A stretch of 64,000 bases of DNA from Candidatus Cloacimonadota bacterium (GCA_021734245.1 JAIPJH010000001.1:88812-152811), one strand, 5' to 3'. Shown: positions 8,090 through 18,106, counted from the first letter of the stretch. Notes: generated by a model from the letters alone, not told the origin. Translations and numbers: made by a program.

Positions 8090-11000
8090 ATGGATGAATT
8101 GAAAAGAAAAGAAAAACAATTGCTCGACAGCTTGAAAGAAAGACAGAAAGAACTAAACTGCATTCATGGACTGGAAGGAATTCTAATCGATTTTGAATCT
8201 CCTCTGGAGAATATTTTATACAAGATACTGCGCGTGTTGCCCGATGGATTTCAATTTCCCGAAAAATGTTTTGCAGAAATTGAATACAATGGTAAATCTT
8301 ACAAAACGTCGAAACATGAAAACACAATTTACATGCAAAAATCTCCCTTGCATAAAAATAATATAAACTTTGGTGAATTACGGATTTATTATACCGACGT
8401 TCCTCCGGAAATGCATCACGAGCCATTTTTGAAAGAAGAATATTCTCTTTTAAATACCATTGCCAGTATTCTGGCTTCTTACCTGGTAGTACGTTCCTAC
8501 AAAGAAAAAAATATCAAAAACAATGTGCGCAGCGAATGGCAGGTAATCGTTAATATGCTGCAGAAAACCGATATAAAACTCTTTTTGCGAATCGCCAGGA
8601 AACTCTTGAATCTGCTATTCCAGAAGGGAATCGAAGAGGTAAAATCGATCTATGCCAGTTTTGGAGATACTACCCGCAATTCCCAATTGGAACTGAGTTC
8701 CGAAATAAACGCTCCGCTGAAGAAAAAAGATTACCGTGAAACCATAAAATTGAGTGATCAGATCTTTGAAATAGCTGCCAGTCATTTTTCCGATAATGAA
8801 ATGATGGATTTTATCCGCAAATGGATTCAGGAAGATAAATTGAATTTTCTCACCATTTCTCTGGAAAGTCCCGATTCTACTTTATCCGTTATTCAGGATG
8901 CTATTTATCGATATCAAAATCAGGAAATCCACAAAGACACATTCTCGCCGTATGCCTACACAAACGTAAAAGTTCTGATGATCCAGAAACTTTTTACCAA
9001 TCAATTGGAATTCATCAATGTAGCCAAAAATTACATCGATCTGGAAGATTTCCAGGAAGTTCTGCAGCACACCATTTTCTCGGGAAATTCGCATGGAAAA
9101 CTGGGCGGAAAAAGTACTGGTCTGTTTTTCGCCAACAATATTTTGAAAAGAGAAACTGAGAATGAATTTTTCAAAAATATCAAAACGCCGCAAACCTGGT
9201 ATATTACATCCGATACAATGCTCAACTTTTTGCATTACAACAATCTGGAAGAAGTTGTAGAACAAAAATATAAAGATATTGAAATTGTGCGGGCTGAGTA
9301 TGGAAACATCATTCAAATGTTCAAGAATTCACACTTTCCGCATGAAGTGGCCAAAGGACTTTCTCAGCTTCTGGACGGTCTGGGAAATCGGCCGATAATT
9401 GTGCGCAGTTCTTCTCTGTTGGAAGATAGTTTTGGAGCAGCATTTTCGGGAAAATACAAAAGTCTGTTTCTGGCAAATCAGGGCAGCAAGCAGGAAAGGT
9501 TAAATGCTTTAAAGGATGCAATTGCAGAAGTTTACGCTTCCATCGTCGGACCCGATCCGATCGAATACCGTAAAGAACGCGGGCTTCTGGATTTTAAAGA
9601 AGAGATGGCAATTCTGATTCAGGAAGTTGTTGGCGAAAAATGTGGAAAGTACTTCTTCCCCGCTTTTGCCGGAGTTGCTTTTTCCAACAATGAATTCCGC
9701 TGGTCATCACGCATTAAACGAGAAGACGGACTTCTGCGCCTGGTTCCAGGTTTGGGAACTCGTGCTGTAGATCGGCTCAGCAACGATTATCCTGTTCTGG
9801 CATCTCCCGGAAAACCCGGAATCAGAGTAAATGCCTCCACCGAAGAAATCTTGAAATACAGCCCCAAGGAAATCGATCTGATAAATCTGGAAACGAATTC
9901 ATTTGAAACCATGTCGATCGATAAGCTGCTGCAGGAATGTCGCGACGATTTTCCTCTTTATGATAAACTTTTCTCTGTATACGAACACAATTATTTCACC
10001 GAAAAATCTGGTTTCAGCATAGATTTCGATAAAGATGATCTGATTCCCACCTTCAACGGACTAATCAATAACACAAGTTTCATGAAAAAAATAAAGACAA
10101 TTCTGGACATCTTGAAAGCAAAACTCTCTACTCCGGTCGATATCGAATTGGCCGTAAAAAATGATGATATCTATCTGCTCCAATGTCGTCCGCAAAGTTT
10201 TTCCAGCGAAGATGAACCACAGCCGATCCCACAGGATATTCCAGCCAAAGATGTCATTTTCTCGGCTCATAAACACATTTCAAACGGTTATATTCCAGAA
10301 ATCAATTATATTGTTTATGTCGATCCGGACTGTTATACAAAAATGGAAACCATCGACGAATTACGCCGTGTGGGTCGTTGCATCGGAAAGCTGAATCTGC
10401 TGCTGCCAAAAAAGAAATTTATTCTGCTTGGCCCGGGACGCTGGGGAAGCAAAGGAGATATAAAACTGGGTGTGAATGTATCATACTCGGATATCAACAA
10501 AACTGCTGTTCTCATCGAAATTGCCAGAGAAAAAGGAAATTATGTTCCCGATCTTTCTTTTGGAACGCATTTTTTCCAGGACCTGGTAGAAGCTCAAATT
10601 CGTTATATCCCACTCTATCCTGATGAAAAAGAAAATATTTTCAACAACAATTTCTTCCGTTTTTCCAACAACATTCTACCCAACATTCTGCCCGAATACG
10701 AAGATATCCAAAAATGTGTAAAAGTTATCGATATTCCCAAAGAAACTGATGGTAAAATCCTGAAAATATTTATGAATGCAGATTTGGAAGAAGCCATCGC
10801 TTATGTAGGCAAGCCGGGAAATCATCGCCGAAATTCTCAGGATAATCCCGAATATTTTGAATCAACCGATGAAAACTACTGGTATTGGCGTTTGCAGGTT
10901 GCAGAATATTTAGCACAAAGCATCGACAGCAGTAAACTTGGTGTAAAAAATATGTACCTTTTTGGAAGTGTGAAAAACGCAAATGCAGGTCCTGCCAGCG

Positions 11001-11239
11001 ATATAGATATTTTGGTTCATTTTAAGGGGAACAAGCAGCAAATGGCAAATTTGCAAGCCTGGCTGGAAGGCTGGAGTATTTGCCTCGATCATTTCAATTA
11101 TCTGAAAACAGGTTACAAAACGGGTGGTCTTCTTGATGTTCACATCATCACAGATGATGATATTGAAAAGCAAACCAGTTATGCAGCGAAAATTGGAGCT
11201 GTAACCGATGCCGCCAGAAAATTGGAGATGAATAAATGA
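8090..11239 (+). CDS. GAF-like / ATP-grasp (PPDK-type) / nucleotidyltransferase multidomain protein
   Basis: Domains in order: a coiled start and GAF-like sensor (about 1-140) resembling that of the kinase at 123-1640; a helical linker (145-320); a PPDK-type ATP-grasp domain with GKLGGKSTGL (336-345), RSSSLLEDS (439-447), ILIQEVVG (508-515), GLGTRAVDR (554-562) and LLQCRPQ (696-702); the GPGRWGS (781-787) and GTHFFQD (825-831) domain shared with the preceding protein; and a Pol-beta-type nucleotidyltransferase with FGS, SDIDI (970-974) and a third acidic residue D1016. No phospho-histidine or PEP domain was found. It starts 31 bases after its paralogue and overlaps the phosphoesterase by ATGA. 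It may phosphorylate or nucleotidylate a substrate in response to a ligand; the target is unknown. Confidence 0.8.
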   Translation: MDELKRKEKQLLDSLKERQKELNCIHGLEGILIDFESPLENILYKILRVLPDGFQFPEKCFAEIEYNGKSYKTSKHENTIYMQKSPLHKNNINFGELRIYYTDVPPEMHHEPFLKEEYSLLNTIASILASYLVVRSYKEKNIKNNVRSEWQVIVNMLQKTDIKLFLRIARKLLNLLFQKGIEEVKSIYASFGDTTRNSQLELSSEINAPLKKKDYRETIKLSDQIFEIAASHFSDNEMMDFIRKWIQEDKLNFLTISLESPDSTLSVIQDAIYRYQNQEIHKDTFSPYAYTNVKVLMIQKLFTNQLEFINVAKNYIDLEDFQEVLQHTIFSGNSHGKLGGKSTGLFFANNILKRETENEFFKNIKTPQTWYITSDTMLNFLHYNNLEEVVEQKYKDIEIVRAEYGNIIQMFKNSHFPHEVAKGLSQLLDGLGNRPIIVRSSSLLEDSFGAAFSGKYKSLFLANQGSKQERLNALKDAIAEVYASIVGPDPIEYRKERGLLDFKEEMAILIQEVVGEKCGKYFFPAFAGVAFSNNEFRWSSRIKREDGLLRLVPGLGTRAVDRLSNDYPVLASPGKPGIRVNASTEEILKYSPKEIDLINLETNSFETMSIDKLLQECRDDFPLYDKLFSVYEHNYFTEKSGFSIDFDKDDLIPTFNGLINNTSFMKKIKTILDILKAKLSTPVDIELAVKNDDIYLLQCRPQSFSSEDEPQPIPQDIPAKDVIFSAHKHISNGYIPEINYIVYVDPDCYTKMETIDELRRVGRCIGKLNLLLPKKKFILLGPGRWGSKGDIKLGVNVSYSDINKTAVLIEIAREKGNYVPDLSFGTHFFQDLVEAQIRYIPLYPDEKENIFNNNFFRFSNNILPNILPEYEDIQKCVKVIDIPKETDGKILKIFMNADLEEAIAYVGKPGNHRRNSQDNPEYFESTDENYWYWRLQVAEYLAQSIDSSKLGVKNMYLFGSVKNANAGPASDIDILVHFKGNKQQMANLQAWLEGWSICLDHFNYLKTGYKTGGLLDVHIITDDDIEKQTSYAAKIGAVTDAARKLEMNK

Positions 11240-12093
11240 TAAAAGCGTTATTCACCAGCGATTTACACGGCTCAATTCCCAAATATGAATTTTTATTCGA
11301 GCAGCTTATAAAGCAAAAACCGGCAGCTGTATTCATCACCGGCGATCTAACCGGAATCTCTGCAAACTCTTCTCTTTCTGCTGGAATTCACAATTTCTTA
11401 TCTGATTATCTGGGTGCTAATCTGCAAAAGATCAAAAACAAAATGAAACAGGACTTCCCGCAAATTTTTGTGATACTGGGCAACGATGATCCAAAATCAC
11501 AAGAAAGCGTTCTTAGAAAGCTTTCTGATAAAAATTTGTTGAATTATATTAACGAAAAAATCGTTAAATTCCAAAATTTCAGAATTGCTGGATATTCTTA
11601 TGTTCCACCCACACCTTTTATGAATAAAGATTGGGAAAAATATGATGTTTCCAGATACGTCGATGTTGGTTGCATTTCACCTGAGCAAGGTTATCGAAGT
11701 ATCGAAGTTGGCAAGCATGAACTTAGATATAATACAATAAAACGTGACCTTGACCGGTTATTTAAAGATGATCTTTCAAGGACTGTATTTCTGTTTCATT
11801 CTCCACCCTATCAAACCGATCTGGATCGAGCCGATCTGGACAGAATATTTGTCGATCATGCTCCTGTGGATGTGCACGTAGGAAGTATTGCTATCAAAGA
11901 ATTTATCTTGAACCGATCACCCTATCTCACGTTGCATGGTCATATTCACGAATCTACCCGCATCACCGGAAACTGGATGCAGAAAATCGGAAATACTTTT
12001 TGTTTTCAAGGTGCTTTGGAACGGAATGATATCGGCTTGATTAAGTTAGATCTGGATCATCCTGAAAACGCTGAAATGATTATGTTGGATTAG
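11236..12093 (+). CDS. Calcineurin-like metallophosphoesterase
   Basis: Metal-binding motifs appear in order: DLHG (D-x-H), GDL, GNDD (variant of GNHE), the His before SPP, and GHIH. This is a complete two-metal phosphoesterase fold of 285 residues without a signal peptide, so it acts in the cytoplasm. Its ATG overlaps the stop of the ATP-grasp/nucleotidyltransferase gene as ATGA, indicating coupled translation. It may remove a phosphate or nucleotide added by, or cleave a nucleotide made by, the upstream proteins; this is inference. GNDD replacing GNHE swaps the usual His donor for Asp. Confidence 0.85.
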   Translation: MIKALFTSDLHGSIPKYEFLFEQLIKQKPAAVFITGDLTGISANSSLSAGIHNFLSDYLGANLQKIKNKMKQDFPQIFVILGNDDPKSQESVLRKLSDKNLLNYINEKIVKFQNFRIAGYSYVPPTPFMNKDWEKYDVSRYVDVGCISPEQGYRSIEVGKHELRYNTIKRDLDRLFKDDLSRTVFLFHSPPYQTDLDRADLDRIFVDHAPVDVHVGSIAIKEFILNRSPYLTLHGHIHESTRITGNWMQKIGNTFCFQGALERNDIGLIKLDLDHPENAEMIMLD

Positions 12094-12103
12094 TTGCGAG
12101 ATG

Positions 12104-12230
12104 CTGGCAGGTCACGGCGTAGTTCCGATTTTCGGAACGATACGGGATAATAAAATTCAGTTAAATTTTTGTAAATAAAGAAAATTTGGAAAACCCAGAT
12201 GCAGAACAGCGAAGAATTCTTTCGATTAAA
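12104..12230. repeat. Composite intergenic repeat between phosphoesterase and tamB
   Basis: GCTGGCAGGTCACGGCGTAG (12105-12124) recurs in variant form twice near 45181-45275. A hairpin GTTCCGA-TTT-TCGGAAC (12122-12138) resembles the hairpin in the riboswitch insert at 56440-56459. The 50 bases at 12181-12230 match 3138-3187 and end exactly at the tamB stop codon. The region separates two convergent genes. Confidence 0.7.
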
Positions 12231-15200
12231 CTAAAATCTAAACGATCTTTCAATTCCTATTTGATGCTCGTTTTCTTCATCAAAAGGCAGCAGACTGAAC
12301 CTATATGATAATCTCAATTTCCAGGGTAAATCGTAGCGCAGTGTAAAATCCTGGAATACTCCAATATATTCTTCCGCTGCAATATCATCCTCTTTCTGAA
12401 AACGAATTTCATAATCGAAAAACAGTTTCCTGGCTAAATATTTTCCTGCACTCACACTAAGGTTATTTAGAAATAATTCCGAAGTGAATCTATCTACTTC
12501 TGTTTGTTCTTCGCTGTAGGTAAGTTCCGATTTCTGTTCCGAAGAATAGGTGGCAAAAAGGTTTTGGATCAGGTCGGTCTGCAGATGAAAATAGTCCAAT
12601 CTAAGAAGTTTTCTGATCGAATTTTCCACCGGAGATATCAGCGGATCAAGAACAGCGCTTTCCAAGCCAAGTCCGGCAATTTGTATAACTTCATCCTGAA
12701 GCAGTGTTTGGCGTTGAGCTGGAGAAATTTCATCCATCGATCTGTTATAACGGAGTTTTGCTAAAATATCTGTAATCATGTCACCAGGATTATCACTGTT
12801 CAATTCAAAACGCAGATTTCCCAGATTACTTGTTCCTGTATCATCATTGAAAAGTTCCAAAGTTATCATAGTTCCATCTGATGTTCTTTTGAAGAAAGTA
12901 CCATTGATGCTGGCACCTTTGCGGAATTGATTCAATTCTACTTGCAGAAAATCGAGCGTCAGGTTGGTTCCGAACATATCGATCGAACCTTCATCAGCTA
13001 CAAAAAGACCATCTGCCGGTTGAAATTTTTCTTCCAGATAACGCAAATGAATATAACCATCCTGTTTCAGTTTTACATCGATGGGATAAGTTACATAACG
13101 AACATTTTCTCCCAATTTCAATTTCAGATCCAAACGCAGAGGAAGCACTGTCGGTTCATCAGAAGTTTTCCTTTCGGCGGTAACTCTATTGAATAATTTC
13201 AAAAGGTTTTCGGTGTTAGGTGGATAGACCAGATCACCATTGAAAAAGATGAGATCACCATAGATTATCAGATCATCAAAAGGGCCGTTTACTTCCAGAT
13301 AATCAGTATTCCTTCCGGTCACTATTACATTTATGTAAGAATTTTTTGGATTGTAACCAGGAATGTAGATCTGCAATCCTGTATTATTCGTGCGAACCAG
13401 CAGTCGCCCCAAATTCAAAGTTCCTAACCGAAAATCATCTCCCGAATTAGTTATTTCATTGGAAATGTATGCTTTTCCCTCTCCCATTTCAAATTTGAAT
13501 TTATCGATAGACAATTTATTATCATCTACCTTCATTTCAACTGAAAGTTTTTCTATGGGAGCAGGTTGATTTTTGATCTGAATAGTTCCCTTTTTTATTT
13601 CAAAATTACCGTCTTTCAAGAAAATACCGCTTTCCAACATTCCAAAATCCAGCGAAAAAGTGCATTCTGAACTTCCAGATCGCAGATCGGAAGAATTGGA
13701 ATCAAGTAAATCAAGCAGATCGCCTTCAAAGCTTATATTTACAGTATTTGAATCGGGAAATATCATGCTGTTGAAAAGGTTATAGCCTATTGCTCCGTTA
13801 CTTTGGAAAATGAATTTTCCTTTTGTTTTTGCCTGCAAATTATTTATCATAAGCAGTTCATCAAGTTGTGAAACAGATAATTTTAGTGAATCAATTTTGA
13901 AGTCCTTTTTCTGCAAGTCAAATCCAGAGAGATTAGCATCAAATCTCTGTCTTCCATTATTCAGTTTGTATTGGAAAGAACCGTCCAATTTTCCTGAAAC
14001 TGTATTAACGGTAAAAAGACTGTCCAGGATCACATCATCGAATTTTCCATTCATTTCCACTTGTAATTCGGGCTTCAGTTTGATTGTGCTTGTAATATCC
14101 AGAAATTTTTCCGTTTCACAGCATAAATAACTATTTGTCATCTGAAGCTCAGTTGAATTTCCACTCAAATTCACAAAACCATTGAATCGCTGCATTTGGC
14201 CCAAAGCAAAATCATTTATTTCCACTCTGCCATCAATATCTCCAGATTGTATGTTGTTTGCCTTAATCTCAAAAGTTGTCTCTCCCGAAAGTTCATCGTA
14301 AACAGCATAGTTCATAAAATACTTTGCAATTTCCCGAAGTTTTATTTGTTCTCCTGAAACTTTGAAATCATACAAAAATTCTGGTTTTATCTTGAACCAG
14401 GCTTCAGCAAAAACTTCATTGTTAATATTGAAGCTTGCAACGTTCAAACTATCCAGGCTACCAGCCGCCTGCAAATTCATACTGAATGGCTCATAGTTAT
14501 ATTTGGCATTAAATGTTTTCAATTTTAATTCTGATCTCTGGTTTTCAAAATCTATTTTTGCAACGCTCGAAACACGCCCACTCAATTTACCAAAATCACG
14601 ATCATAAGCGCTGAGCATAGAGCTTAAATTTGCAATATCATTTTTGTATGATACTTCTGAAGTTCCCGAAATAATTGGTAGTGATAAACTGGAAAAATAA
14701 TCGCTTAACTCAATTCGTTTAAATCGAACATCAGCCTTCAAATCCAGTGTATCCAATTTTCCATAAGCATTTACAATTATATTTTCTTCATCATTTTTCA
14801 AATTCGCATTAAATTTCTGATCGAGTAGTTCTGCATTTAAAGTACAGTTCGGGAATTCCAGTTCACCGGCTTTGATCATCAAATTATCAGTATTCAAATT
14901 CACATGCAGAAAATCAGTATATTCAATTTTTCCGGTGAGATCACATTGAAAAGAATTGCTGCCCATTTGGTATAAAAACCTGGGAGCTCTCAAATCAAAA
15001 ACCAGGTCTTTGCCTATAATGTATTCTCCATCACCGATCAACAGGTTATCCTGCCATGTACTGTTCAGTAACTTCCATTTCAATTTATTATTTTTATAAC
15101 CTGCAGAAAATTGAATATCCTGAAGAACTTGACCCGAGATTGATATTTGGCTTGAAGACGCTTCCAAATCTACTGATGGATTAGTTATCTGCCCCACTAT

Positions 15201-16178
15201 TGTTGCATTCATATCCACAGCACCCTGAATTTGAGGTAAGTAGCGAGATAAGGGAATTCCATAAGAGCTGACTTCTGCTGCAATCGAACGATAATCCTGA
15301 TTGTAATTTGCAATTGATGCTTCCGCAAAAATATTGATCTGATCGATCCTGAGATCGGTGAAACTTAGATCTATATCTTCTTCATTTCCAGAGAATTGTA
15401 TTTGTTTGGCTTCAAGTTCTTTTTGCGAGTAACCGGCATAAATATCCTGCATCCTGCCGGAAAAATTTAAGCTGTCTGGAACATAGTTCAAATCCAGATC
15501 AAGCTTGGTTTGAAATGCTTCCACCTGAGATAAATATAATGAATCCAGGGCGAAATCATAAAGGTCGATATTTAGTTTGGAAACTTCACCTTTAGAGAGA
15601 ATTGCGGAAGACCAAATCGAATCGTTCAAGGTTCCTACTGCTGATATTTCAATTTTAGATTTTTTTGTGTTAATAATTCTTAAATCAAGTTTTTCGATAT
15701 GCTTTTTTAAAACAAGATCTTTGCTTTTATATTCCAAATTAACTTTACCATCAAAAATCTGTAATCTCTTAAAATATTTAACAATATCGGGAATTATAAA
15801 TTCAGTATCAGATTCCTTGTTTGATGGAGCTAAATTCAGTTCCAGTTCGGGTTCAAAGATCTTTATCGATTTTATTGAATGAAGACTTTTAAATCTTGAG
15901 ATTAGCAGTTGCGGCAAATTATATTCTATATAAATCTGATCGATATACAGTGAAAATTGATCATCAGAAAAAAGCTCCAAGTCTGTAATTTTTAGTTGTT
16001 TATCATTAAAAGTGAAGCTCCCAAAATTCACTTTTGCCTTCATGTTCTCTTCCAGATAAGCAGATATTTTTTTCTGAACTGTATTGTTCAGATAGGAAGA
16101 TCTGACCAGAATGAAAAAAGTGATATTGATCATAAAAACGATCAATACAATTGTTAGAAGCCACTTTTTCTTTCGCAT
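12231..16178 (-). CDS. tamB: TamB/AsmA-like translocation and assembly protein
   Basis: A single N-terminal membrane anchor (about 5-27) is followed by more than 1200 residues of repetitive beta-rich sequence. A C-terminal TamB (DUF490-like) domain has the typical run from the anti-sigma-like NSDNPGDMITDIL segment to the final beta strands. By family it is anchored in the inner membrane and spans the periplasm, acting in outer-membrane protein assembly or phospholipid transport to the outer membrane. It begins 3 bases after lolD, so the organism couples lipoprotein export and TamB-type transport in one operon. At 1315 residues it is close to E. coli TamB (1259). No tamA partner is in the window. 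Confidence 0.85.
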   Translation of the reverse strand: MRKKKWLLTIVLIVFMINITFFILVRSSYLNNTVQKKISAYLEENMKAKVNFGSFTFNDKQLKITDLELFSDDQFSLYIDQIYIEYNLPQLLISRFKSLHSIKSIKIFEPELELNLAPSNKESDTEFIIPDIVKYFKRLQIFDGKVNLEYKSKDLVLKKHIEKLDLRIINTKKSKIEISAVGTLNDSIWSSAILSKGEVSKLNIDLYDFALDSLYLSQVEAFQTKLDLDLNYVPDSLNFSGRMQDIYAGYSQKELEAKQIQFSGNEEDIDLSFTDLRIDQINIFAEASIANYNQDYRSIAAEVSSYGIPLSRYLPQIQGAVDMNATIVGQITNPSVDLEASSSQISISGQVLQDIQFSAGYKNNKLKWKLLNSTWQDNLLIGDGEYIIGKDLVFDLRAPRFLYQMGSNSFQCDLTGKIEYTDFLHVNLNTDNLMIKAGELEFPNCTLNAELLDQKFNANLKNDEENIIVNAYGKLDTLDLKADVRFKRIELSDYFSSLSLPIISGTSEVSYKNDIANLSSMLSAYDRDFGKLSGRVSSVAKIDFENQRSELKLKTFNAKYNYEPFSMNLQAAGSLDSLNVASFNINNEVFAEAWFKIKPEFLYDFKVSGEQIKLREIAKYFMNYAVYDELSGETTFEIKANNIQSGDIDGRVEINDFALGQMQRFNGFVNLSGNSTELQMTNSYLCCETEKFLDITSTIKLKPELQVEMNGKFDDVILDSLFTVNTVSGKLDGSFQYKLNNGRQRFDANLSGFDLQKKDFKIDSLKLSVSQLDELLMINNLQAKTKGKFIFQSNGAIGYNLFNSMIFPDSNTVNISFEGDLLDLLDSNSSDLRSGSSECTFSLDFGMLESGIFLKDGNFEIKKGTIQIKNQPAPIEKLSVEMKVDDNKLSIDKFKFEMGEGKAYISNEITNSGDDFRLGTLNLGRLLVRTNNTGLQIYIPGYNPKNSYINVIVTGRNTDYLEVNGPFDDLIIYGDLIFFNGDLVYPPNTENLLKLFNRVTAERKTSDEPTVLPLRLDLKLKLGENVRYVTYPIDVKLKQDGYIHLRYLEEKFQPADGLFVADEGSIDMFGTNLTLDFLQVELNQFRKGASINGTFFKRTSDGTMITLELFNDDTGTSNLGNLRFELNSDNPGDMITDILAKLRYNRSMDEISPAQRQTLLQDEVIQIAGLGLESAVLDPLISPVENSIRKLLRLDYFHLQTDLIQNLFATYSSEQKSELTYSEEQTEVDRFTSELFLNNLSVSAGKYLARKLFFDYEIRFQKEDDIAAEEYIGVFQDFTLRYDLPWKLRLSYRFSLLPFDEENEHQIGIERSFRF

Positions 16179-16181
16179 AAT

Positions 16182-16862
16182 TTATTTTTGTGAATAGTCG
16201 ATCATTTTTCCATTTTGTAAGTGATAATGATTTTGCATTTTTGCCGCAATTTCCTGATTGTGCGTAGCTAAGACAAATGTCTGCTCAAACCTTTTGTTCA
16301 TATCGATAAGAAGATTGATAAGCTCTTCGCTATGATTTGCATCCAGATTTCCGGTTGGTTCATCAGCAAAAACTATTTCGGGCTGATTGATGAGAGCTCT
16401 GGCTACTGCAACTCTTTGCTGCTCTCCCCCGCTCAATTGATTGGGATAATGATCTCTTCTGTCATAAAGAGATAACTGCTTTAAGATTTCACGAGATTTT
16501 TTTAAACTTTTGCCAAAATTCTTTGTTGCCAAAAACATGGGCATGGCCACATTTTCTTCGGCTGTAAAGTCTTCCAGCAGATAATGAAACTGGAAAACAA
16601 AACCGATCTTCTGGTTTCTGAATTCGTTAATATTTTTGGCATTAACTTTCATCAATTTTTCAAAGTAATATATTTCACCAGAATCCGGGCTGTCCAACAT
16701 TCCCAAGAGGTGGAGAAGTGTACTTTTGCCACTGCCGGATTCGCCTGTTATTGAAGACATTTCACCTTTATTCACTTCCAGATCTACTTCATCCAGAACT
16801 ACCAGTTTACCCTCAGATTCCTGATAACTTTTTACGATCTTTTCTGCTTTTAGTAAATTCAT
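16182..16862 (-). CDS. lolD: Lipoprotein-releasing ABC transporter ATPase LolD
   Basis: Walker A is GESGSGKST, the signature is LSGGEQQR and Walker B ends FADEPTGNLD, all typical of the MacB/LolD subfamily. It powers extraction of lipoproteins from the inner membrane together with the permease encoded just upstream (11-base gap). Length (226) is normal. GGAG sits before the ATG within ATTAATTGGAGAATAGATG, a leader identical to that of ricT at 36992. MacB- or FtsE-type function cannot be excluded, but the neighbouring LolC/E permease and TamB favour LolD. Confidence 0.88.
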   Translation of the reverse strand: MNLLKAEKIVKSYQESEGKLVVLDEVDLEVNKGEMSSITGESGSGKSTLLHLLGMLDSPDSGEIYYFEKLMKVNAKNINEFRNQKIGFVFQFHYLLEDFTAEENVAMPMFLATKNFGKSLKKSREILKQLSLYDRRDHYPNQLSGGEQQRVAVARALINQPEIVFADEPTGNLDANHSEELINLLIDMNKRFEQTFVLATHNQEIAAKMQNHYHLQNGKMIDYSQK

Positions 16863-16873
16863 CTATTCTCCAA

Positions 16874-18106
16874 TTAATTTCTGCTTCTCAAAATATCTGT
16901 AATTTCCATTTTCGAAATCTTTCTGAGTGGGAAAAAGGATGTCAAAGTTATTATGATCATCGATGTTCCCAAAATCATTATCCAGCTTATAGGATCAAAA
17001 CTGACATTGATCTTTTCCAGAAAATATACATCGCCTTTCAGCAAGAAGAAAGATTGCCAGCTTAATATTTTGGAAATAACAAATCCGGTTATCTGACCCA
17101 AAGTTACTGCAATTATTGCAATAAATAATGTCCTTCCTACAAAGATTTTTTGCAGAAGGCTATCTGATGCTCCATAAGCTTTCAATATTCCCAATTCTCT
17201 TTTCTTCTCAATTATCGATGTGGAAACCGTACTAACCACATTGAAGGAAGCGATCAGGATAAGAAAGCTGAGAATAATGTAGATCACCCATTTTTCCAGT
17301 TTTAGAAGTGAAAAAAGATTCCCGTTAAAATGGATCCAGGAAGTTATCTGATATTTATAATCCAGCATCAAACGCCATTTATAGGCCAGGTAATCAGCTC
17401 GTTCGATGTCATCAGGTGTCAGCTTGATCTCCATCATTGTAAATTCATCCTGCATCGAAGCAAATTCGGCAGCTACATCAAAATCGAGGAAAATGTATTT
17501 TGTATCATATTCGTGCATTCCCGATTTGTACAAGCCAACGATCTTAAAAGTCTCTTTTTGTGATTTCATTCCCATTGGTGTGTAGGAAGAATTTATCGGA
17601 CTGATCAGCTCAAATTCATCACCAATTTCCAAGTTTAATTCTTTTGCCAGTTTAAAACCGATCACAGCGGAATTCTCACCTTTCAGTTCATAGTTTCCAG
17701 CAAAAACCTTTTCTTTGTAGGAAGTAGGCAATTCCTCTTTCTGCCAAGCTATACCACGTACTACCGAACCTTCGATCCTGCCATTTGCAGAAGCCATCGC
17801 CTGAGTCATGATGATGGGCGAATAACTGGCAACTTCCTCTTGCTCATCAAGTATATCTTTAAGTTCCTGCAAATTATCACTGTTCAAATTACCTTCCGAA
17901 GCCAGAAACACATAAACATGTGAATTTGCACCCAGGATTGTGTCCTTCAAAACATTCTCATAACCTTCAAAGATAGCTAAAGCAATGGTGAGTGTGGCAA
18001 CAGATATGATAATACCTATCACCATAAAAATGGAATCAAATCGCAGCCATTCGCGTCGATTTGACAAAATATATTTTTTTATAAAAAATTTAATTAATTT
18101 AAACAT
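16874..18106 (-). CDS. lolC: Lipoprotein-releasing ABC transporter permease (LolC/LolE)
   Basis: The protein has one N-terminal membrane helix (about 25-47), a large periplasmic domain, then three helices in a FtsX-type core (about 270-405). This is the LolC/LolE/FtsX architecture. Only one permease gene is present, so it probably forms a homodimer (LolF-like), as in bacteria that lack separate LolC and LolE. It is first in the lolC-lolD-tamB operon. No strong Shine-Dalgarno is visible before the ATG. The 139-base gap to the divergent gene at 18246 should contain both promoters, but none was clear. Confidence 0.85.
   Translation of the reverse strand: MFKLIKFFIKKYILSNRREWLRFDSIFMVIGIIISVATLTIALAIFEGYENVLKDTILGANSHVYVFLASEGNLNSDNLQELKDILDEQEEVASYSPIIMTQAMASANGRIEGSVVRGIAWQKEELPTSYKEKVFAGNYELKGENSAVIGFKLAKELNLEIGDEFELISPINSSYTPMGMKSQKETFKIVGLYKSGMHEYDTKYIFLDFDVAAEFASMQDEFTMMEIKLTPDDIERADYLAYKWRLMLDYKYQITSWIHFNGNLFSLLKLEKWVIYIILSFLILIASFNVVSTVSTSIIEKKRELGILKAYGASDSLLQKIFVGRTLFIAIIAVTLGQITGFVISKILSWQSFFLLKGDVYFLEKINVSFDPISWIMILGTSMIIITLTSFFPLRKISKMEITDILRSRN

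Noticed and set aside
6325..11239. Assignment of the two ATP-grasp proteins as ppsA or ppdK
   Set aside because: Neither has the phospho-histidine or PEP/pyruvate domain needed for those reactions.
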